In this document: positions 20,555 through 30,535 of the stretch, in pieces
Layout of the letters: each line of letters begins with the position of its first letter
Numbering within the stretch: position 1 is the first letter of the stretch
NCBI GenBank assembly: GCA_914767885.1
Contig: CAJZBQ010000036.1
Coordinates: 434,001 to 498,000 of the forward strand
DNA from: Blepharisma stoltei
Taxonomy: Eukaryota > Ciliophora > Heterotrichea > Heterotrichida > Blepharismidae
Reading direction: 5' to 3'
DNA: 64,000 nt
Notes under the pieces: generated by a model
Told to the model about the DNA's origin: nothing
The model's input: only the letters and a program-made list of their open reading frames with translations
The model's database searches: none
Program-made: the position numbers and the translations under genes

Positions 20555-22077
20555 TTATCAGTTTATAAATGTATACTTTCTTAGTAAAGCTTTGAAGCGA
20601 AAGCTAAAACAAAAAAGATATTTGGGGCACAAAGATTTCAGAGATATAAATTAAATATCGTGGTCACCCAATCTGAGGAGTTTGGGCACAAATATTTCTT
20701 ATATATTTAGCAATGTGAAAATTTTTTACTAAATTGATATAAAAGGCAAAAATTTATAAGTCAAATGAATAAAGAAATATCAGCATTAATTAATTTTTTT
20801 ATTAGAAATTTAAAGATGCAAAATTATTGATGATATTTATATCAACTCCACCCCCTTTTTAAATTGGGTGGCATAAAAAATCCTCATCTAATATTTTCAT
20901 GACTTTTTGTCCTATTAAAAAATACACAAAATTAAATAAAACTTGATGTTTCCCCATATTGAAAAAAAGTTTTAAAAAAGTTCATAATTATTTCTTTTAT
21001 TGGTGGTCAATTCTGTATGTGCAGCGCGGTGACATAAACTTTCTTAAATGCTGGTCGCGAGTGCAAACCCTCATCTGGCAGGACCCTCGCGATGCTATGC
21101 AACACTAGCTGGGGAGTATGCAAGGAAGCATTAGCGAAGGAATAAGGCCCAAAAGATTATCTGCCAGTGAGCTTATCTATACTTTATATAACACATAACG
21201 CCTTAAATGAAAAGAATTCACGAAATTGCTCAATAAGCATGAGCATTAATCATAAGAAATGTAGAACCTCTTCAGACATTGATGACTGAGAACTATAGAT
21301 AAGTTCATAAACTGTCTTATCTCTTCTTTTTAATTATGCTTTAAATTATACAGAGACTCCAATTAAAAATCTAGATAAAATTTTTAGAACTAGACTTTAA
21401 AAATATTAATTTTCTTATAATTTAGTTACAATCATTGCTAATAATTTATAACTAATTATTTAAATAAAATTATGTGGGTTTTTTGATAAGACTCACTTAA
21501 AGGTGTATATAAAACTCTACACAAAGCTTATAACTGCTAAAAAATAAAGCTATATTTTATTGGTCATATAAGAGTTTGCACATTAATTTTCTTAAGCAAG
21601 GATTTAGCAATTATATAATCTATTTTAAAAATATTATAATAAAATTACTTGCTATTTTGATAATCAATATAATTATTTATCCTATTTATCTATTTATCTA
21701 GCTTGATCCTATTGAATATCCATAGGACAATAAAGATCTTAATCCTCCTTTTATTTAAAGAGAATTAAATTAATTTAATAAAATTTATCAATTTTTGTGA
21801 CGACTATATTTTCTTCATTCCACTATATAGTATAGAAAAAGTGATAGATAAATTATGTATTAAAGATTTTTAAGTAGAAATTATTATTTTCAACTATAAA
21901 AAATTAAATTTTACTAAATTTAAATTACTCGAAAAATAAAGTCAATTGAGGAAGATAATAAAATTATATTGAAAAAATATTAAACCCCACAATTTGTCTC
22001 CAGCTTTTATTTAATTAAGCCTACTCTAGAATAATGACAGCAAACCATTTAAATCCATAATTGCTTATAATAATTAT
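20555..22077. other. Long intergenic region
   Basis: Mostly very A+T-rich with no coding signal. A G+C-richer island lies at about 21005-21190 (with CGCGAGTGCAAACCC and GGACCCTCGCGATGC) and may be a decayed retroposon. Bases 20850-20872 carry a short CCACCC..GGGTGG inverted repeat resembling a worn MITE end, but no matching partner end was found. Confidence 0.5.
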
Positions 22078-22663
22078 ATGTCAGAAAGCACTGATTGTTC
22101 AAGCTCTCAAGGCAGGTGGACGAAAGAAGAAAATAGGCGATTCATGGAAGCTCTCAATCTTTATGGTAAGGACTGAAAAAAGATTTTAGATTATGTTCAA
22201 ACAAGATCCATGGTCCAGATTAGGTCCCATGCTCAAAAATATTTTTATATCTTATATCATTAATTTCTTGTTTAGATCGGAAATATAAACTCTCATCATT
22301 AAACCTCCAAATGTAAAAATAATTAGTTCTGTGAGTAATATAAAAGTCGAGAAAAAGAAAAAGAAGAAGAAGGAAGAGCAGGTTCTGGGGATTCCTCAAG
22401 AGACTAGAGACTATGACTCGCTTACTCCCAAAGAAAAACTCGACCAAGCTTTACTTCACTTGCAATGCGCACATCTAATTCAAGCATTTAGAACCGATTT
22501 AAATGTATTGTATCAACAACTTATTAACGTAACTCCTCCTCCTCAAACGCAGGGAGAAGATATTCTGCCTTCATTGCCAGAGCACTGATGTTCCAGGAGA
22601 TCTCAATGAAGCTCCTGTCCGTGCTTTCACATGGAAAAGGAGGTTTTTATCCTAATTTATTAG
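22078..22663 (+). CDS. MYB-related SHAQKYF-type DNA-binding protein
   Basis: ATG 22078. Residues about 10-55 form one SANT/MYB repeat: G-R-W-T-K-E-E-N-R-R-F, then G-K-D-W-K-K-I (W from TGA), ending R-S-H-A-Q-K-Y-F, the signature of SHAQKYF MYB transcription factors. Stops follow within 30 bases, but an open frame in another phase resumes by about 22300 with a Lys-rich run and continues to TAG 22661-22663. A short TA-bounded IES of 52-67 bp between about 22248 and 22320 would join the two, and several TA pairs fit. DNA-binding role is inferred from the domain. Confidence 0.7.
22248..22319. mobile_element. Candidate short IES in the MYB gene (borders unresolved)
   Basis: Holds TAA and TAG codons that separate the SHAQKYF exon from the Lys-rich exon. 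Removals 22248-22299 (52 bp), 22253-22313 (61 bp) and 22253-22319 (67 bp) all restore the frame with TA at each end. Confidence 0.4.
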
Positions 22664-23116
22664 CGATAAATGTAGTCTTATCCATATTAATTATATAAAG
22701 TTATATTGTGGAATTTATTTCATAGATTTCTGACAAGCTTTTCCCAAATTGAATCTGGCAGATAGCCATACCAGCTTCTTAAATTAAGTTCTGATGCACG
22801 AGTTGATTTTATTTTTGATCAGACGAGTAGAGAAAGCCTGAGTGCTCTAGTTCATGGATAATAAATTTCTTAAAACAATTAAAGAGATTTAAAGGCATTT
22901 TGGATAAGAATTTCATATTTAAATGGCTCTATTTAGTTATTTTAATTTTCATAATCTATATTCAAAAAAATTTTTAAATAAATCCATTTATACTGCTTTT
23001 AATTGAATATTGCATATCTAAGCTTTCTTAACTAATTTTGAATACCGATTTAATGGTTGAGCCAAAGCTTTTGAATTTTTTAGACATAAAAGTATAATTT
23101 AACTAAGTTGCACTAT
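22664..23116. other. Intergenic, A+T-rich
   Basis: No gene, intron-like or TIR signal recognised between the MYB gene stop and the convergent stop of the RING/TRAF gene. Confidence 0.5.
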
Positions 23117-24858
23117 CTACTCTCTACACCCGATTGAATATTTATCAGAGTTATCACAGCAAGTCCACTTTTTGGCAGGTATATTCCACTTTCCAGGATG
23201 ATTTTTCGTCCTCCTACTTTCAAGCTCTGAAAGCAAATTATTCTTTCTCGTCAAAAAGAGCTGTGCCTCTTCTTGCTTTCTTTCTTTTTCTGCCAAAACA
23301 TCAACAAGCTCTTTATTAATTTCTTCTTCAGGAATATCAGCCATTTTGACTAAATAATGTGAGAAATCAGTCAAAATCACTTCTCTCGATGAATGGTCTA
23401 ATGTTTCTTTAAAATCTACAATGGCCCTACACATATCACTGCAAACTAAAGGGACTCCATCGCCTTGGTGCTTTTCCTTTTTAATGAACGTGGCACTGCA
23501 GATAGGACTTTGGCATTTAATAACTTCATATAAGCATATCAGCTCGTGATCTCTCATGTCTTTTATTCTTCCCACAAAATCGCAGCCGCTTTCATAGTAT
23601 GCACATCTAAGTTTAAGTCTATGATAAACTAGCAAGGCAAACTTAGAAGGGCGATGCAAAATAAAATCCTCACAGCCATAAGGGCATTTAACCTGCGAAT
23701 ATGAGCAATACTTACAGATCAAATTTTGACAAGTAGAACATTCTTTTGGCTTTTTCACGACTTGCTTGCACACTGGGCACTTGAAAAAGTCATCAACTTC
23801 TCCAAGAAATCTGTCGCACATATACCCTATTGACGGTTCGAGCTCAAATCCATCTTCAAAACTTTGCATTGTTGTGGTGGTCAGCGGTGTTTCCATTCCT
23901 GAGACAAATGAATAAGAAGAACGTGCATCGCAGTCACGATGTCTCAAAAAGTCTTTGCTTTCTTCTAAGTTTGTGCTTATTTTTAGAGAGAATTCAAATT
24001 GCAAAGGATTAGAATTATTAAAGATGGGTGCTAGCTATATTGGTCGCGCAGTTACCAAAGATCTCGCATACGGTAAGTTCATTTGCTTTGCGACTGATAC
24101 AGCAGATCTAGTTGTAGCCGGTGCAGCTTTCTCCTCCTTGCCTTGAGGTTTCAGTCTTGAGTAGGCGGCCGATGGATTTCTGCGGCCCAGCGAGGACAAC
24201 TGAGAGTAGCTTTATTCTCATTGGAGTCTATTGGATAATAGAGTGCCTTTTTTGGTAGCTACTGGAAAAGCCTATTGTAATTGCCCGAGGATGGCGTTAT
24301 CTTGCGCCATCCTCAGGCAATTACTATATTCCTCTAAGGCCGGGCTGAGATCCAACTTATTGGTAGAGGATGCTTAAGGGTCGAAGGAAATTGGTGAGCA
24401 TCTCCATTTCCAACCTCAGGAGAACAGCCAAAGCCTACCGGATACACGGTTACTAAGGCTACACTTACTTCTCGGTTTGGAATCCATTCCATTTCACCTT
24501 AGTTTACGGTCTTGAGAGAGCAGGCTGAGACTTATCGCCATTTTAATGTTTATCTAAATAGCAAAGGAAGAACAGAAATTTTTTCACATAGACTGACAGT
24601 TGAGGTGGACATTGAAATTAATAAGGGTAACGGATGTGTGATAGGGATGAGCTCATCTGCTTTATTGCTTTGGAATTCTAATGGAGGGACTCGCAATTTC
24701 TCATAAGGAACAATGATGGATGAGATATTTGAAATGAATGTCGGCAAATGATGGATTTTTGGTTCATTTGTATAGGTTTTGTTTGTGATTGAAAGAGGCT
24801 CTGGAACTGGCTTTTTGCTGATAGTGTATTCTTTTGAAAAGCTCTGAGAAATTATCAT
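23117..24858 (-). CDS. RING / TRAF-type zinc-finger protein
   Basis: Minus strand. Exonic parts 24858-24561 and 24000-23117 (breakpoint within the direct repeat) give 393 residues if the 560-bp insert 24001-24560 is removed. Without that removal the downstream part has no ATG before the RING. The N-terminal 110 residues are unremarkable. A RING finger (C-P-V-C, C-S-T-C, C-K-Y-C, C-P-Y-G-C) lies in the middle. A TRAF-like zinc finger (L-R-C-A-Y-Y-E-S-G-C, then H-E-L-I-C) follows, then a helical tail. Probably a ubiquitin ligase or signalling adaptor. Ends at TAG 23117-23119. Confidence 0.8.
24001..24560. mobile_element. Retroposon (SINE)-like insert, 560 bp, inside the RING/TRAF gene
   Basis: G+C-richer than the flanks and without TIRs. 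Flanked by AAAT(T/A)GCAAAGGA at both ends (13 bases, one mismatch). Collapsing the repeat gives V-L-P-L-Q-F-E-F-S-L in frame. It contains a strong hairpin at 24277-24324 (GTAATTGCC..GGCAATTAC with GAGGATGGCG arms). Parts resemble 38120-38490 (CCTTGAGG, GCGGC..ATGGATTTCTG, CCAAAGCCT..GGATA, TTTTAATG near the end). Confidence 0.75.
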
Positions 24859-25005
24859 ATTTAATTGAATTTTAATTTCGAATTATTCAATAAGAAAATC
24901 CTATTAATTAAAACATCAAGTTACGATTATATGAGGCATCATAAAAATTTAAGAAAATAATATAAGAATATTATCGATGATATTTCTCAAAATGGCAAAT
25001 ATTTA

Positions 25006-25423
25006 TATAACTCACTCCCCCCCCCTTTAAATTGAAACAAAATATAGGTAAAATTCCTACTTTTTTGGGAAATTACCCCCCTTTAAATTGAAACAAGATT
25101 TTATTATAATAGAAAATTTTATAGGTAAAAAATCATTATTTTATATGTAAATACGTTAATACCCTATTTAATATGCTTCAAACATATAAGATTTAGAAAT
25201 TAAACTCTATTTTGTCCAATTGTTATGGGGAGAGTTAGAAGAATACCATTTCAGCAAGTTTACACTTTGAGATTGAGAAATTTATGAATAATTTATTTTC
25301 TATAAAATTTTATCTCTGAAAAAAATTTTTATATATAAATTTTTTTATAAAATTTTCTTAACCCCCCTTTAAATTGAAACAAAATTTTTTGTTTCAATTT
25401 AAAGGGGGGGGAGTCAGTGTTTA
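25006..25423. mobile_element. MITE, TTTAAATTGGAACAAAA family, intergenic
   Basis: The left end is doubled (CCTTTAAATTGAAACAAAA twice, about 50 bases apart). The right end is a hairpin (TTTAAATTGAAACAAAA then TTTTGTTTCAATTTAAAGG). Borders lie at TATA near 25006 and TATA near 25424. The end is GGGGAGTCAGTG rather than GGGGAGTTA, so the exact TA is uncertain. It sits 10-15 bases past the stop of the next gene. Confidence 0.8.
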
Positions 25424-25433
25424 TATTAATTAG

Positions 25434-26339
25434 CTACTGCTTCTCAGCAATTGCTTTGTAGTGATAAAACATTACTTGATGCAAAGATTTTTCAAGGTGT
25501 GTTTCAAGATACTCTCCAGGCTTCAATCCATCCAATCGATATGGTCCATATGATAGCCTGACAAGCCTATTTACTCTAAGTCTGTAGTTTTCAAATACTC
25601 TTCTCAATTCCCTACTTCTAGTCCTTTTTAAGATCGCTTTAAGCCAAATATTTTTGGTCTTTTTTGTATTTGCCCAAACCTATATAGCTCTTACAATCAT
25701 CGGCCTGAATTTTTTGCCTTTAGAAGCACCCCTTCTTATTGCTTCAAGTATTTCATCCCTAAGTTTCCCACAAACTCTTATTTTATATTCTCTTTTCAAG
25801 CCAGAAGCAGCTTCATCTAAAGCAACTGCTGTGTCTTTATCATTTGTTAATAGCATTAAGCCTTCAGATCGAAAATCAAGCCTTCCAACGCTGTAGTATT
25901 CAATATTAGGAAATCCAATATTCCTTAAAAACTGAAACACTGTTGGCTTGTCTCCATCAATATATGAACTCACATCCCTTGGCTTATAAAAGGTCCAAAT
26001 TTTGATATGCTCAGATAAAGGGAGCTTATTTGTATTATAATCATTTCTCTGGTGAAATTTGATAGGAGTATTATCAAGTATTTTGATGTTTTTCCAGGCA
26101 ATTTTATTGTTTGCCGAAATCATACCAGCTTCAATAAATCTTTCAGCTTGAGCTCTAGAGCAAATTCCGGAATCGGCCAACTTTTTGCTGAGCCAAATCT
26201 CTTTTGGTTCTGTAATCTCCACAGACGGCTCCTTTTTTAAAACTACTTTAACTCTAGGAAGGTCTTGGATGGGCGTGCTTGGGATAGGTGGAACAAGAAG
26301 CAGGCTGGAAGAGAACCTTGAAGCTATTAAGCGTAGCAT
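25434..26339 (-). CDS. RsuA/RluB/E/F-type pseudouridine synthase with S4 domain
   Basis: Minus strand, ATG 26339 to TAG 25434-25436, 296 residues with one 15-nt intron (25680-25694). The start (M-L-R-L-I-A-S-R-F-S-S-S-L-L-L) looks like a mitochondrial targeting sequence. An S4 RNA-binding domain follows (L-S-K-K-L-A-D-S-G-I-C-S-R-A-Q-A-E). The catalytic block has V-G-R-L-D-F-R-S-E-G-L-M-L-L-T-N-D, with the Asp that attacks uridine. The C-terminus keeps R-E-L-R-R-V-F-E and V-N-R-L-V-R-L. Likely modifies organellar rRNA, by homology to bacterial enzymes. Confidence 0.9.
25680..25694 (-). other. 15-nt spliceosomal intron
   Basis: On the minus strand GTAAGAGCTATATAG. Contains the in-frame stop. 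Removal joins R-P-M-I to V-W-A-N-T. Confidence 0.88.
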
Positions 26340-26377
26340 TTATAAATAAAAAATTATTAAAAAATATCAACGTTTCT

Positions 26378-26652
26378 TAACTCCCTTTTTTAAATTGGAA
26401 TAAAATGTCGGTAAAATTTCCATTTTTTGGTATATTAATTGGAACAAAATTTTGGAAACTTTAGAGGATAAAAGATTCAACTCTTCGTATATGTAGTTTT
26501 GAACTAATTTAGCGGAGTAAGTACAACTAGAATGCTATTTAAATAGGTAAAGCATTATATAAATTATTTTTTTCATAAAATTAAATTAAATCTCAAAAAA
26601 TATATTCAATATTTTAAAATAAAATGTTAATTTTTTTTCAAAATAGGGGGAG
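26378..26652. mobile_element. Decayed MITE, TTTAAATTGGAACAAAA family, intergenic
   Basis: TA 26378-26379 followed by ACTCCCTTTTTTAAATTGG and, 45 bases on, a second AATTGGAACAAAA. The right end is AAAATAGGGGGAGTAAG with TA 26653-26654. The hairpin end is largely lost. Confidence 0.7.
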
Positions 26653-26929
26653 TAAGTGAAACTTTAATTTGCAGTTTGCAGTTTATATAGATCAAATAGT
26701 GCTTTATATCTAAAGATCTGGAATATATTTTGTTTTTTGTTAATATAAAAGAGAATGCCTATAATGAAAATTTAGATCATATTCGCTTTACTCAAATACG
26801 TCAAAAGAGCAACAATAAAATGGTCCTTCCACATTATTAGTGAATCAAACTAGAGCAATTATTTTAAATCTTATTTTATTAATCATTTTCAAGCTTAAAC
26901 CAATTCATGGGATGAAACTTCACTGAATT

Positions 26930-28058
26930 TTAATTTATATAGCAATTTCATATCTTAGTATTTATTTTCTCTACTCTCTTTTCTTTTAGGCCTAATCTAT
27001 AGTATGAATAGCTATAGGTTCTTTGAAAATAATTGCGAGTGATTAACCCAAAGTATATATCATTTTGAAAATTTGCTAACTCCCCCCTTCTGTGAGCAAA
27101 ATATGCCATTAGAAAAATACTTTTTTTTCTATAAAACTCACCCTTCGTAAGCGAGCAAAAAATTCTTATATGGAAAAAAATTAATATTAAGCGGTACTAA
27201 GTATAATTCAATCTCTATCTAATTCTTTTTTTTATGCATATTAAAACATAAATTTTACAATTTAAATTAATTTTTTGCATTACCGAATTGAGAATTCAAT
27301 TTATTGCTGAAAAAAATTAACCCCCTCTGCAACCAACATTTTTTTTTCACTTATGGATAGGGAAGTAAAGATAATTTAATAAAGTCAAAATTTATATTCG
27401 AATCTCCGATATATATAAATTTATATTGATTTTCAGCATCACTTTCGTATATTCTTCCTTTGCTCTCAATAATAAAAAGTTTGGAGTTTCCAGAGACGAT
27501 AATTTTAGATGAATCTTTAACCATTTCAAAAAGTATTGAATAGCTATTTATATTTTCATCATATTGGAATATTGTTGGAGAATGATTATATATCAAAATA
27601 TTGTTCCTAAATGTTAAACAAAAATACATGGCTGATTCTAGTGGACAATTTGCAACTTTAGTCCATCTATGAGAAGCTAAATCATATTTTTCTGTGATGC
27701 AAGAATAACTAGATATCTCCTTAACTAGTAAAAATAGATAGATGCAATTGTTTAAATAAGCAATTCCTGCTAGATCACAATTTCACAGCCAATCTTTAAT
27801 TATTAACACTGTATTTAGTGTTTCTATATTAAGAATGAAGGATGCTCTGTTGCCAAAGCAAAATATTTCTTTATCTATCAATATATTTTGGCAGTCAGGA
27901 ATATAAAAATCTTCAAAACTCAAATCAAAAGTTCGCTCTGCTTCTAAGTAAGTTTTTGGATCGAATATTTTTAATAAGTTTCTCTCTCTATCTCTATTGA
28001 TTAGATAAACACAGTCATTTTCTTGATTTTTTAAATTAAAATCATAAGAGATTTTCAT
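26930..28058 (-). CDS. Kelch-like repeat protein, interrupted by an IES
   Basis: Minus strand, ATG 28058 to TAA 26930-26932. Removing the 289-bp IES 27077-27365 gives exactly 280 codons (279 residues). Without that removal the frame runs into the MITE end. The middle contains E-K-Y-D-L-A-S-H-R-W-T-K-V-A-N-C-P, a kelch-type strand pair, and similar aromatic beta-strand patterns flank it. Kelch propellers usually mediate protein contacts. The number of blades cannot be set by eye. A decayed relative lies upstream at 28350-29160. Confidence 0.72.
27077..27365. mobile_element. IES / decayed MITE (289 bp), GTGAGCGAACAAAA family
   Basis: TA 27077-27078 then ACTCCCCCCTTCTGTGAGC. An inner copy CACCCTTCGTAAGCGAGC follows. 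The right end is worn (CACTTATGGATAGGGAAGTA, TA 27366-27367). Removal joins I-K-L-S-L to A-N-F-Q-N-D and opens 50 further codons to TAA. Confidence 0.82.
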
Positions 28059-28349
28059 TTTTATAGTTATGAACACTTCAATTACTAAATATTAAGCATT
28101 CTGGAATAAAATCTTGAGGCTGCAAGTGCAGTATTTATAATAAAATAATCAAATTATATGATTTTGAAAAATAATTAGAAGAATTTATAAGACGAATATG
28201 CACATTTTTGTCAAGAATTTAACTGAAAAGATCTTTAACTTTAATATTGCTTAGTCTGATTCAATGGACAATATGAGAATTTAAGATGAAGGGATTACAT
28301 CCAGATCAGCAAAGACCTATTTTCACAGAAGAGCTTGAAGATGGAAGAA

Positions 28350-29160
28350 ATGATATTAGCTGACTATGATATTTGAATTGAATCAACTCTACACTTGCTA
28401 TAAAGATCTAGAGGCATCCAAATTTTTATCTTTATATTCTGTTGGTGAGAATTGGCAATATATGAAGAATATATTTGACTCTCCAACACCCTTGAAAACA
28501 TATTGGTTTTCGATTTCGTTCCATATATTTTTCCTTTACTCTCAATAATAAAAAGTTTCGAATTATCAGAAATTATGACTTTAGATAAATAATTTGCCAT
28601 CTCAATAAGTACGAAATGCTATTAATGCTCTCATCATATTGATTTATTGCTGGAATAATTATAGTTCAAAATTTTGTGGCCAAAGACTAAACTATTAAAG
28701 TGTGCAAATGCTATTGGAATCATTGCTGCTCTTGCTCATTTATTTGAACTTAAATCATAGTTTTCTATCATATTATGTAGCTGGATAATCCTTTAACTTG
28801 CCAAAATAGATAAATGGAATTATTTTATAAAATTCTTGCAGATCGCTCTCAATTGTCCAATCTTTCTCTGATTATTAGTCTTATATTTAAAGCCTCAGTA
28901 TTAATAATGAAGGAAACTCTTTTAGCAAAGAAATAGCTTTCTTTATTTATTGATATAGCTTTCTTTATTTATTGATATAGCTTGATAATGAGGTTCAAAC
29001 AAATTTTCAGAATTCAGCTCATAAATTCGTTCTGCTCAAAATAAGTTTGTATGTCAAATATTTTTAATAAGCTTTTCCTACATCCCTGCAAATTAGATAA
29101 ATGCAATCATTTTCTTGGTTTTTCAAATTAATCTCACGCAAATAAGTTTTCATCTTATAA
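28350..29160 (-). pseudogene. Decayed copy of the kelch-like gene
   Basis: The minus strand shows N-S-K-L-F-I-I-E-S-K-G-K-I-Y at about 28510-28560, matching the intact gene, and DNA similarity continues at 28850-28920 and 29030-29150 (the initial K-T-Y..L-R-E-I-N-L-K-N-Q-E-N-D-C-I-Y-L part). Stops and shifts break it throughout. A 22-base unit AGCTTTCTTTATTTATTGAT.. is duplicated in tandem at about 28939-28982. Confidence 0.7.
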
Positions 29161-29373
29161 TTACTAAAACATTAAATTACTAAAATATTAAGTCAATATA
29201 AATAGACAGAAATCAAAATGGTATAGAAGAGTACGGTGATATGATAATTTAATAAAAATTTTAGTTTTATATTTTTATTAAAATTTTATATTTTAGCTTT
29301 ATGATTTACGACTATTAAAATTAAGGGGGTATTTTTGAACAAATGAATTTTATAATAAAATAAGAGGGTTATA

Positions 29374-30297
29374 ATGGATTTGCCTCAAGTCAAAGAAGAA
29401 GATATACCAGTATCTTTCAATCATACAGCTCAAGCATTTTCCAAAGACAGAATTACCCTTAATGGCATCAACTTCGCCCTTGTAGTCCAAGACCGTTATA
29501 AATGCGAAAGCTGCAGCCAAATTATGAATTTCGTGCTTGTCCCAGCTCACACAAAGTCTCATACAAAGCCAATATCAACAGTGCCTACTAAACCAAGAGG
29601 CGCCCCTCCTATGCATACAGAATCTTTAGAATTTGAAGATTCAAAAAGGTCTTCAAATGGCATAAATAAAGGAAAAAATTCCCAAAAAAAATCAAAGAAA
29701 GCATCTTTTCCCAAAATAGGCCCTGAAAACGATGGTGAATACTGTTCAAGTGATACACAGTCATTCTCTGCATCTGCAAGCGAAGATTTTCCTGAGCCCC
29801 CAGCCTCTGATTCTGCTTCTCAAGAAGAAGTTGAAGATGATATAAAGTCCTTTGACAACAAAGAAAATTTTTCATCATGTGACGACGATTCAATGTCCAG
29901 CTCTTCAGGAGACAGTACAATGAATCACCACACCATTGAAACAATGGTAAGAGAAAAAGGAGTCAAAGGATATAGATGCATGTGTGATGCCTGCTTCTAT
30001 ACTTACAGAAAATTCAAGGCCCACACAAATGTTAAAAAAGCAGGGTGTCCAAGGTGTGGAGAAATATTTTATTGCAGGAACGTCATGAAAAAACACCATA
30101 TTGAGTGCCTAAAGAGGAAATGTAGAATTAAGTATGATAGGAAAGAAAAAATCCCAAATCCTAAGTATTTGAGAGGAATTGAAGAAGCCGTGAGAAAGAT
30201 GCACGCAATTTATGAGGAAAATTATAAGCCGCCAAATGAAGACGAAATGTATAAGGATTATGGAATGCCAATAAAATCCAAAAGAAGATATGAATAG
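29374..30297 (+). CDS. Zinc-finger-like protein with acidic Ser-rich middle
   Basis: 307 residues, ATG 29374 to TAG 30295-30297, no intron or IES. The N-terminal part has C-E-S-C with a later H-x-x-x-H-T-K, a loose C2H2 pattern. Residues about 90-190 are Ser/Asp/Glu-rich and likely disordered. The C-terminal part has C-D-A-C-F-Y-T-Y-R-K-F-K-A-H, then C-P-R-C-G-E-I-F-Y-C with K-K-H-H, i.e. one or two C2H2-like fingers, then a basic tail. Possible nucleic-acid binder. No named family. Confidence 0.72.
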   Translation: MDLPQVKEEDIPVSFNHTAQAFSKDRITLNGINFALVVQDRYKCESCSQIMNFVLVPAHTKSHTKPISTVPTKPRGAPPMHTESLEFEDSKRSSNGINKGKNSQKKSKKASFPKIGPENDGEYCSSDTQSFSASASEDFPEPPASDSASQEEVEDDIKSFDNKENFSSCDDDSMSSSSGDSTMNHHTIETMVREKGVKGYRCMCDACFYTYRKFKAHTNVKKAGCPRCGEIFYCRNVMKKHHIECLKRKCRIKYDRKEKIPNPKYLRGIEEAVRKMHAIYEENYKPPNEDEMYKDYGMPIKSKRRYE

Positions 30298-30535
30298 CTG
30301 TATTTTAGGATTTGAATAAAAAGATAGATAAAACTTTAACCTTTATTTTTGAATTATAAACTTCAGATTTAAGCCTAGCAAATAAATTAATTATTCTTAG
30401 AAAATCTGCTCTTTATCTAACATAGAATTATAATTTCAGAAGCTCAATTTTTAAATAGATTGCAAACTGGAGAATTTCAACAATCTTTAATTTAATAATT
30501 ATTTAGCTTTTTTGAGAACTTAGAAATAAGCATTT
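30298..30535. other. Convergent intergenic spacer
   Basis: A+T-rich spacer between two convergent stops. Nothing recognisable. Confidence 0.5.

Noticed and set aside
20850-20872. Isolated CCACCC..GGGTGG repeat as a MITE
   Set aside because: Only one end is visible and no TA-bounded partner was found.
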